Shown here piece by piece: positions 57,140-64,000 of a DNA stretch of 64,000 nt. Both the position numbers and the translations under genes were made by a program. This stretch comes from Bacillota bacterium. Lineage in GTDB: Bacteria; Bacillota; DSM-12270; Thermacetogeniales; Thermacetogeniaceae. Position 1 is the first letter of the stretch. Every line of letters begins with the position of its first letter. Under the pieces are notes generated by a model. It was not told where the DNA came from. It searched no databases and was given only the letters and a program-made list of their open reading frames with translations. The DNA is taken from NCBI GenBank assembly GCA_029907475.1, contig JARYLU010000006.1, forward strand, positions 40,761-104,760. The letters run 5' to 3'.

Positions 57140-59167
57140 CTACAATCTGATGGTGACTAACAGAATCACCAGGGCGACAATGATATAGGTGCAGTAGAGC
57201 CGGACATTTCCCATCTGGAGAAACTGGATCAGAGAGCCCAGGCCCTGGACGCCCCGCGCCAACGGCCTCCCGATAAACTTCTCCCACATATCCTCCACCT
57301 GCACCAGGTATGCCACCCGGGTGCTGAAATATGCACCTGTGGTGAGGCCGAATTCTTTCAGGGTTGCGCTGAACAGGTAGAGCGGCCGGAAAATAATCTG
57401 CAGCGGCTGGGCAAAGGCGTGGGAAGAGTAGGTCATCTGCGGGATATACCTGTAACCGCAGGCCCATGGCGTCGGGTCAAGGCGAGAACCGGCGCCCACT
57501 CCACCGTAAAGCACCAGCAGAAGCAAAGGCAGGACCAGGAATCCGATTAAGAGTACGGCGACCAGGGGCGTGGAAAGTGCGGCCTGGGCAACATCTCCGG
57601 GGAAAACGGAGAAGGCGGCGCTTACCGGCACCACCGGTGTATCCAGCAGACCGGCAACGACGGCTACGATGCGGGGTGCGATCAGGGGCGCGCCCAGCCC
57701 GAAGACAAGGCATCCAAGCCCGAGAATGGCTTTTCCTAAAAGCATGGGGAAAGGAGCTTCTTGAACCTTTTCAGCATGATCGCTCCGGAAGGGCCCGGTG
57801 AAGGTTACTCCGTAGGCCTTGACGAAGCACATTGCCGTTAAGGCTCCGGTCATGGCCAGCAGCATGGCAAAGAGGGGCACGAACACCTTATCTGCAAAAC
57901 CACCCCCGATCCCCAGCGCAAAGAGAGACTGGTAAACGAACCACTTGCTCACAAAACCGTTCAGAGGAGGAATGGCGGCAATAGACGTGGCCCCAACCAG
58001 GAAGATGAAGGCGGTCAGCGGCATCACCTTTGCGAGGCCGCCCAGCTCTTCCAGATTCCGGGTGTGGGCCCTGTAGATGATGGAGCCCGCGCCCAGGAAG
58101 AGAAGGCCCTTGAAGGTGGCGTGGTTGAGCAGGTGATAAAGCCCTGCCAGCAGTCCCAGGCCGACCAGAAGCGGCTTGTTCAGGGCCAGCCCCAGCATCC
58201 CCACTCCAACACCCATCAGGATGATCCCGATGTTTTCGATGCTGCTGAAGGCCAGCAGCCTTTTCAAGTCATGCTGCGTGAGGGCGTAGATCATTCCCAG
58301 CACTGCGGAAACGATCCCGATCAGCAGCACCAGGAAGCCCCACCACCAGCTGCCGGCTCCCAGGAAATCCATGCAAACACGAATGATCCCGTAAATTGCC
58401 GTTTTGATCATGACACCGGAAAGCAGTGCTGAGACGTTGGAAGGAGCCACCGAGTGGGCCTCGGGAAGCCAGAAATGTAAGGGCACCGCCCCCGCCTTAG
58501 CACTGAAGCCTACAAATGCCAGAACAAAGAGTATCGAACTCAAGACAGGGGTTAACTTCGCAGTCCGGAACACGGCAAAGTCAAAACTCCCTGTGGTCAA
58601 GAAAAGAATGATAAAGGAGAGCATGATCAGGGCCGCCCCGGCGTGGGCGATAAAAAAGTAGAGAAAGCCGGCCCTCAGGGATTCCCTGTTCTGCTCGTAA
58701 ACGACCAGGAAATACGAAATAAGGGTCATGATTTCCCAAAAAATCAGAAAGTAAAAGCCGTTTCCGACGGTGACCACCAGGATCATGGAGGCGATAAAGG
58801 TGTTAATAAAAAATCCCAGCACGCCGGGGTTTTTCCTGGTATACTCATCCAGGTAGGACAGGGAGTACAGCGAAACGGCGGCAACCAGGAAAGAAATCAC
58901 CAGGACCATAAAAGCCGACAGCTGGTCTACCTCAAGCGCAAAGCGCGTAAAGGGGATCCATCCCGGTGCCTCCAGCCGGAACCCGGCCCCTGCAGTAAGT
59001 ACCAGAAGGGCCGAGGCGATCCCCGCCAGGGAGGCCGCAAATGCGCTTAACCCTGTCAGGTAGTTCGCGAACTTGCCGCTGCCGTTGAAAATCAGTGCGG
59101 CAACCGCTCCGGCCACGTACAGGAACACAGCAAGCAAAAGAAGCTCCTGAGCACCCATCAGCCTCAC
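57140..59167 (-). CDS. hyfB: antiporter-like membrane subunit HyfB
   Basis: A 675-residue, ~15-helix NuoL/HycC-like subunit, the largest of the complex's three. It has LIFWEIMTLISYFLVVYEQN, the lysine-bearing channel segment GFSAKAGAVPLHFWLPEAHSVAPSNVSALLSGVMIKTAIYG and VGATSIAAIPPLNGFVSKWFVYQ, with a long lateral-helix-like C-terminus. The GTG start overlaps the hyfA stop (GTGA), pointing to coupled translation. It could move H+ or Na+ when formate is split. Confidence 0.94.
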   Translation of the reverse strand: MRLMGAQELLLLAVFLYVAGAVAALIFNGSGKFANYLTGLSAFAASLAGIASALLVLTAGAGFRLEAPGWIPFTRFALEVDQLSAFMVLVISFLVAAVSLYSLSYLDEYTRKNPGVLGFFINTFIASMILVVTVGNGFYFLIFWEIMTLISYFLVVYEQNRESLRAGFLYFFIAHAGAALIMLSFIILFLTTGSFDFAVFRTAKLTPVLSSILFVLAFVGFSAKAGAVPLHFWLPEAHSVAPSNVSALLSGVMIKTAIYGIIRVCMDFLGAGSWWWGFLVLLIGIVSAVLGMIYALTQHDLKRLLAFSSIENIGIILMGVGVGMLGLALNKPLLVGLGLLAGLYHLLNHATFKGLLFLGAGSIIYRAHTRNLEELGGLAKVMPLTAFIFLVGATSIAAIPPLNGFVSKWFVYQSLFALGIGGGFADKVFVPLFAMLLAMTGALTAMCFVKAYGVTFTGPFRSDHAEKVQEAPFPMLLGKAILGLGCLVFGLGAPLIAPRIVAVVAGLLDTPVVPVSAAFSVFPGDVAQAALSTPLVAVLLIGFLVLPLLLLVLYGGVGAGSRLDPTPWACGYRYIPQMTYSSHAFAQPLQIIFRPLYLFSATLKEFGLTTGAYFSTRVAYLVQVEDMWEKFIGRPLARGVQGLGSLIQFLQMGNVRLYCTYIIVALVILLVTIRL

Positions 59168-59724
59168 CCCTCCGCTCCTTTAAAAATCGCGACTGCGCCG
59201 GTCACGGCACCGGCCCGCTTAAGCTTGCTCCAGCGCTCCACATCTCCTCCTTCCACCAGCTGCAGGGCCTTTGTAGGACAGACCCGCACGCACTGGGGGC
59301 CATCTTGGTCAAACTCACATAAGTCACACTTGATGCCGATGGTTTTATGTCCTGCCAACCAGGCAAGAAGAGAGGAGGGCAGGCTGGTGGGTTCCGCCTG
59401 TACGGATGGGGGCGGAGTACCCTGAATTGTGATAGCTCCAAAGGGACAGACCAGGGCGCACATCTTGCAACCGATGCAGAGACCTTCGTTCAATTTTACC
59501 ATCTGCTCCTTGACCTCGATTGCTTTGACAGGGCAGACCAGGGCGCAGGGTGCGTCTTCACAGTGATGGCACTGCACGGGCATCGTCCCTGCCGGCGAGT
59601 AAGATACATGGAGTCTAGGATAAGCCTGGAGCCCCTGTTTTAGGTGGTTCACCACGCAGGCGGCCATGCAGGTATAGCAGCCAAGACACCGGTCGGGATT
59701 GGCGATTACAAAACGGTTAAACAT
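59164..59724 (-). CDS. hyfA: electron-transfer ferredoxin subunit HyfA/HycB type
   Basis: A 186-residue protein with four [4Fe-4S] motifs: CLGCYTCMAACVVNH, CHHCEDAPCALVCPVKAI, CIGCKMCALVCPFGAI and CDLCEFDQDGPQCVRVCPTKAL. It connects FdhF to the hydrogenase, as HycB or HydN does in enterics. It overlaps fdhF by 8 nt upstream and hyfB by 4 nt downstream. Confidence 0.93.
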   Translation of the reverse strand: MFNRFVIANPDRCLGCYTCMAACVVNHLKQGLQAYPRLHVSYSPAGTMPVQCHHCEDAPCALVCPVKAIEVKEQMVKLNEGLCIGCKMCALVCPFGAITIQGTPPPSVQAEPTSLPSSLLAWLAGHKTIGIKCDLCEFDQDGPQCVRVCPTKALQLVEGGDVERWSKLKRAGAVTGAVAIFKGAEG

Positions 59725-61957
59725 GAGCTTCCCTCCTCCCGCTCTTCGACTGGCCTGTTACTTCCGCTTCCAGATCAACCAGATACTTTTTCTTCTTTTC
59801 CTGGAGAATGGCCTGGAATTCGGCAGGTGTAATCTTTTCCGCCTTTGCCGCTGCCACTTTGAACTCCGGAATGCAGGCCACCGGGTCCGTTGCATTGATG
59901 GTCAACTCATTGACGTTGGCTTCCCAGAAATGAAAGCTGGTGAAAACGGTCTTCTCGGGGACCCGCTCTGTTACCCACGCCTTTGCAGCAATGGAGCCGC
60001 GCCTTGTGGATAGTTTAATGAAATCACCGTCTTCAATCCCGAGCTTCCTGGCGTCCCGGGGGTTGATTTCGATCAGCTGGTCAGGGGTAACCTGCGTAAT
60101 CGGCCAGGACTTCCGGGTCATGGTGCCGGTGTGGTATTGGTAGCCTCTTCTTCCGGTGGTGAGAGTAAAGGGATACTCTTCATCGGGCAGTTCTGTGATC
60201 TTACCTGCCAGGGCGTGCTTGAACTGTTTAACCTTCTCCTCTGGAATCCGCACGGGATCGAAGAAAACCGGATGCAGGTTGGCCTTTCCGGAGGGGGTCG
60301 CAAATTTTCCGCCCTGGTAGAGAATGGGAGTACCCGGATGGTCCTCTGCCGGACAAGGCCAGTTAATCCCTCTCACCTTTTCCAAACGGCTGTAGCTGAT
60401 CCCGCCGAACTTCTCCGGGACCAAACGCCGCACCTCATCCCAGATCTCCTGGGGATGGAGGTAGTTCATTCTCCCGTAATCCATTTTCTGGGCGAGGGCA
60501 CTGAAGATCCACCAATCGTCCCGGGCTTCACCCGGCGGGTTTACAGCCTTGCGCACCCGCTGGACCCTGCGCTCGGTGTTGCTGAAAGTTCCTTCCTTTT
60601 CGCCCCAGCCGGCTGCGGGAAGGACGACGTGAGCCAGGCGGGCGGTTTCGGTGAGGAAGATGTCCTGGACAACCAGGAGATCGAGATGCTCAAAGGCGTG
60701 CCGGAGGTGATCCGAATCGGGATCGCTCATCGCCGGGTTCTCACCGAATACGTAGACCGCTTGAACCCGGCCGCCCAGGATCGCATCCGCCACTTCAGGG
60801 ACCCTTAGACCCGGCTTGGAGGGAAGCCTGACATGCCACTCTTTCTCAAAACGGGCGCGGTTCTTTTCATCGGTGACGGCAAGGTAGCCGGGCAGTACAT
60901 TGGGGAGACAGCCCATGTCGCAGGCCCCCTGTACGTTGTTCTGCCCCCGCAGGGGGTTAACACCCGTGCCCGGCCTGCCCAGGTTCCCTGTAACTACGGC
61001 CAGGTTGGAAAGACTGACAACGGTTCCCGTCCCGTAGCTGAACTGGGTGACGCCCATGCAGTAGAGGATGGTTGCGTTCTTCGCCCGGCCGAAGAAACGC
61101 GCTGCTTCAACGAGATCCCGCTGGGGAATTCCGGTCAGCTTCTCCACATAAGCGGGGGTGTAGTCTTCCACCGCGCGCGCCACATCATCAAAGCCCTCGG
61201 CATGATTCTGAACAAAATCAGAATTATAAAGATTTTCTTTAAAAATGACGTGGAGCAGTCCGTTGATCAGCGAAATGTTGTAGCCCGCGGGAACCCTCAG
61301 CCAGATATCGGCCTTGTTCGCCATTTCGGTCAGCCGCGGATCGGCAACAATTAGTTTGGCCCCCCGTTCCTTAGCCTTGATCACTTGTCTTGCAATCAAT
61401 GGATGGCACTCTGCCGTATTGGAACCGATAATGAAAATCACATCCGAGTATTGGCCGATTTCCGGAATCGAGTTGGTCATCGCCCCGCTCCCCAACGTCA
61501 TCGCCAGACCGGCGACCGTGGGGGCGTGTCAGAGGCGGGCGCAGTGGTCTACGTTGTTGGTACCCATCACCGCCCGCGCGAACTTCTGGGCAACATAATT
61601 CTCTTCGTTGGTCGCCCGCGCCGAGGCGAAGAGGGCGAAGGCGTCCGGCCCCGACTCCTGCTTGATTTTGGCAAGGCGCCCCGCTACGAAATTGAGTGCC
61701 TCATCCCAGGATACAGGAGTGAACCTGCCGTCCTTTTTGATCAAGGGAGCAGTCAACCTGCCGGGATCTGCCACGTGCTGGTACCCGTAGTAACCCTTGA
61801 CGCAAAGTTCGCCTTCATTTACGGAATGCAGGCTATCGGGTTCCACCCCTGCGATGCGGCCGTCTTCCACAACAAGATAGAGGCCGCAGCCAGTGCCGCA
61901 GTACGGACAGACAGTTAAGACTCTTTCTGTTTTTCCCTTCTCAAAGCACGATACCAA
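59717..61957 (-). CDS. fdhF: formate dehydrogenase H, selenocysteine-containing
   Basis: The cytosolic catalytic subunit of the formate hydrogenlyase: formate to CO2 and electrons. The in-frame TGA at 61531-61529 encodes selenocysteine 143 (context DHCARL-U-HAPTVAGLAMT); reading through joins two frames with no shift, for 746 residues. A [4Fe-4S] motif VCPYCGTGCGL is near the N-terminus (~17). The C-terminal molybdopterin-binding region has the conserved EEYPFTLTTGRRGYQYHTGTMTRKS. There is no Tat signal, unlike fdhA. TTG 61957 follows GGGAGG by ~8 nt. It is the first gene of the operon. Confidence 0.95.
61490..61531 (-). promoter_or_regulatory. SECIS-like hairpin for Sec143 of fdhF
   Basis: After the UGA, GTCGCC/GGCGAT (one G-U pair) with loop GGTCT forms the apical stem, with an outer CCCCA/TGGGG pairing. 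It shares the GCCGGTCT core with the fdhA element. Confidence 0.78.
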
Positions 61958-62236
61958 AGATGATACCTCCCTTCTTCACCAAACGTCCTTAAAAACCGAT
62001 CAAGCTCCAGGAATTGCTGTTCTGCTCTGCTCTTCACCCCCCATCGAAACTTAGATTTCTAACCAAGATCCAGAAAAACACAGGTTGTCACTCTAAAATC
62101 AAAGCAAAAAATGTGCCTGCTTTCTTCCTTCTTTGTTGGTCCGTTGGACAGGGCGCCTTCTGCCCAAACTGCGACTCCCAAAGAAACATGCCCGTCCAGG
62201 TGAATGCCTCAAAAGGTATCAAAAATAATCTAAATC

Positions 62237-62252
62237 CTCGAGCGATCTCGAG
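62237..62252. promoter_or_regulatory. symmetrical CTCGAG-N4-CTCGAG site upstream of fdhF
   Basis: CTCGAG CGAT CTCGAG is a two-fold symmetric site ~280 nt before the fdhF start, in an otherwise AT-rich gene-free stretch (61958-62397). A second hairpin CGTATTT/AAATACG lies near 62313-62331. Either could be a regulator's operator; no promoter is clear. Confidence 0.3.
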
Positions 62253-62397
62253 TCGATCCTTTCCCTTTTTTCGGAGGCAATGCCGAATTCACGAAAAAAA
62301 TTACGAAATCGCGTATTTCCGATAAATACGGAAGCATCTGGCATGCTTTTTGCTTTTTTTGCTCTTAAGACCTTCATGCCGCTCGTGCGGCACCATC

Positions 62398-62708
62398 AGA
62401 AGGACAAAAATAAAAGGTCATCCTTGCGCCTGAAGACCTTGCAGGGTTGTTACCCTCACTACTAAGCCAGGCAAGCCTTCTGACGAGCGACATATGGAGC
62501 GACGGGTAACAGCACCCGGCGCCCAGCACTCACCGAAACTCTGTTGCGTAATTAGCTTTTGTCTTGATATGCCGTTTTGTGTCTTTTTTGGCTCACAAAG
62601 CAACAGTGAGTGCTGGGAGCGGAATCAGGAGCGAGTGGAAGTGCTTGCCTGGCAACCGACCGGAGTCCGGGAGCGGGCGCAAGGATGACCTGGATCGTAT
62701 TTTTCATG
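62398..62708 (-). mobile_element. MITE-like repeat, copy B
   Basis: A 277-bp core (62415-62691) with perfect 15-bp terminal inverted repeats AGGTCATCCTTGCGC and GCGCAAGGATGACCT. It is copy A in reverse orientation at roughly 94% identity. Position 5 of the terminal repeat differs from copy A (C for T) and the opposite end carries the matching change, so the pairing is kept. From here to 62921 there is no gene. Confidence 0.75.
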
Positions 62709-62921
62709 GCAGGGAACCTTTTAAGAATTTGTTTAAAAATATAGGTCCCAATCACGAATTTACTCAAACCTTAATGCCTCCGCCCTGGGTACCAAGAGGA
62801 AAGTAAGCAAAGGTGCCGAAACAGTTCTTAATGATAGGGAAAAGGGGGGATCAAGGAGCAGAAATTTGGATTATCAACGGTAGAGAAGGTTAATCTTGTT
62901 CAGGGCAGCGAGGTGTTGGAA

Positions 62922-64000
62922 GTGCCCGAACAAAAAACCTTACTGATAAAACTCCCCGGTGTTTGCACTACGAGGCAGAGTTCCGAACTGGCGGTTCAAA
63001 AGACCCAGCTCATCGAGAAACTCACCGGGGTTTACGCCGCCAAGCGAAACTACTACGCGGAGCTCAAAGAGAAGATTTCCGAGATCACGAAACGCAATCT
63101 GCAACTGGAGATTTTAAGCGAGCTCGCCAGGCAGATTAGTATCAACACACCGCTTGAGGAGATTGTAAGAAATGTCAGTACAAGCTTGGAAGAGGTCCTC
63201 CCTTTCGACCGGGTGAGCCTGTGCACCTTCCGGGAAGGAAAGCTTTTCCTGAACCGTTTTTACCCTACAGATGGGATTTGCTCCCCGGAAATGGAGGTCC
63301 CTCCGGAGGAGGGAAGAGCCCTCTGGCATGTAAGCGAAAACCCCCGGCAGCTGGTCTGGCAGCGGGAGGGTGAAATCGAGGACCTGCATCTGGCACGGCT
63401 GGGAATCCAGGTTGCCGTGATCAGCCCCCTCTTTGCCCAGAAAAGGGTCTTTGGGCTCTTTGTTGTCGCGAGCTACAAGAAACCCAGTTACGATCCGACA
63501 GACCTCTCCTTCCTTCAGCAACTGGCAAACCAGCTGGCGATTTACCTCCAGGACCGGGAACTCTTCGCCGAGGTGACCAGGGCGAAGCTCGAGTGGGAAG
63601 CCACCTTCAAAGCGGTCCGGGATTTGATCGTGGTCGTGGACCAGGAGAAGCGGATCCTGCGCGCAAATCTGGCGGCCCTCCAGTTCTCCGGCCTCTCCGA
63701 AGAAGAAATTATAGGAAAGAAGTGCTGTGAGGTGATCTGCTCCGCATCCGACCCCTGCTGCCCGGAGTGCGCTCTCTCGAAAACCCTCGAGAGCAAAGAA
63801 ACGGCCCACTCCCAACGTCTCCTGGAAGACGGGCGGGTGATGGAATTATACGCCTACCCGGCTTTTCAGGAGCCTGCTTTGCATGAAGAAGAAGGAGACC
63901 TCTGGGCCGTCATCTACATCAAGGATGTCACGGAGGGGATCAAAATGCAGGCGCAGCTCCTCCGCGCGGCCCGGCTTGCCGCCCTGGGGGAGATGGCGGC
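62922..64000 (+). CDS. GAF-PAS sensor histidine kinase, N-terminal part (runs off window)
   Basis: The frame stays open to the end of the window, at least 359 codons. A GTG at 62922, 6 nt after GAGGTG, is the best start; stops at 62829-62837 close the frame upstream. A coiled segment (residues ~25-60) leads into a GAF domain (~60-210, LPFDRVSLCTFREGKLFL...VISPLFAQKRVFGLFVVAS), then a PAS domain (~220-335, ATFKAVRDLIVVVDQEKRILRANLAALQFSGLSEEEIIGKKC) with a cysteine-rich insert CSASDPCCPEC. The last residues AARLAALGEMA are the usual start of a HisKA domain. No membrane helix, so it senses inside the cell. Its partner is not visible. Confidence 0.85.
   Translation, partial: MPEQKTLLIKLPGVCTTRQSSELAVQKTQLIEKLTGVYAAKRNYYAELKEKISEITKRNLQLEILSELARQISINTPLEEIVRNVSTSLEEVLPFDRVSLCTFREGKLFLNRFYPTDGICSPEMEVPPEEGRALWHVSENPRQLVWQREGEIEDLHLARLGIQVAVISPLFAQKRVFGLFVVASYKKPSYDPTDLSFLQQLANQLAIYLQDRELFAEVTRAKLEWEATFKAVRDLIVVVDQEKRILRANLAALQFSGLSEEEIIGKKCCEVICSASDPCCPECALSKTLESKETAHSQRLLEDGRVMELYAYPAFQEPALHEEEGDLWAVIYIKDVTEGIKMQAQLLRAARLAALGEMA

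Noticed and set aside
61529..61957. Apparent short molybdopterin oxidoreductase fragment
   Set aside because: It is the N-terminal part of fdhF, ending at the selenocysteine UGA.

Overview
The window comes from a spore-forming, strictly anaerobic Firmicute of the Clostridia (Moorella/Thermacetogenium/Desulfotomaculum-like). This is inferred from a GerA-type spore germination gene, a CIRCE-controlled groESL operon, strong AGGAGG ribosome sites with many TTG starts, two selenocysteine formate dehydrogenases and an Hyf-type formate hydrogenlyase. No rRNA, tRNA, CRISPR array or intact insertion sequence was found.

Layout. (1) 1-872, minus: the 5' end of a gerA-like gene and a small membrane protein. 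(2) 1101-16362, minus: a nearly gapless purine operon read right to left: hpt, guaA, purE, a fused purB-purC, purS, purQ, purL, purF, purM, purN, purH, purD and an HD-domain protein. ahcY lies just upstream. (3) 18.1-23.4 kb: a DUF362/ferredoxin protein, an exported protein, groEL/groES with a perfect CIRCE operator, and a PiT phosphate transporter. (4) 23.56-23.97 kb: a non-coding array of about nine degenerate ~43-nt units. (5) 24.3-32.0 kb, plus: fdhE, a Tat-exported selenocysteine formate dehydrogenase (fdhA, fdhB), a Rieske-like protein with altered ligands, and a Tat-exported [NiFe] hydrogenase (small and large subunits), closed by a terminator. (6) 32.5-37.8 kb, minus: a peptide/nickel-type ABC importer with its two ATPases fused. 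(7) 38.1-44.3 kb, minus: a molybdopterin-cofactor operon (wHTH protein, moeA, moeA-PBP, moaA, moaC, MOSC, mog) behind a Moco/Tuco-type riboswitch and terminator. (8) 44.5-47.4 kb, minus: a membrane chemoreceptor and a soluble Rossmann-chemoreceptor fusion. (9) 48.5-62.0 kb, minus: a formate hydrogenlyase operon, fdhF(Sec)-hyfA-B-C-E-F-D-G-H-I-hycH-hycI. (10) 62.9-64.0 kb, plus: the start of a GAF-PAS sensor kinase.

How it fits together. From 24 to 62 kb the locus reads as a formate/H2 island. One formate-plus-hydrogen enzyme pair is predicted to work outside the cytoplasmic membrane and a second, membrane-bound and probably ion-pumping, faces the cytoplasm. Cofactor synthesis with its own riboswitch, a possible nickel importer, and sensors lie between them. 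Two ~277-bp MITE-like repeats in opposite orientation sit inside this region, one after the hydrogenase operon and one upstream of the formate hydrogenlyase operon. A decayed third copy lies between them.

Limits: all family assignments are by eye from sequence motifs. Start codons were chosen from ribosome-binding sites where possible, and several differ from the longest open frame.
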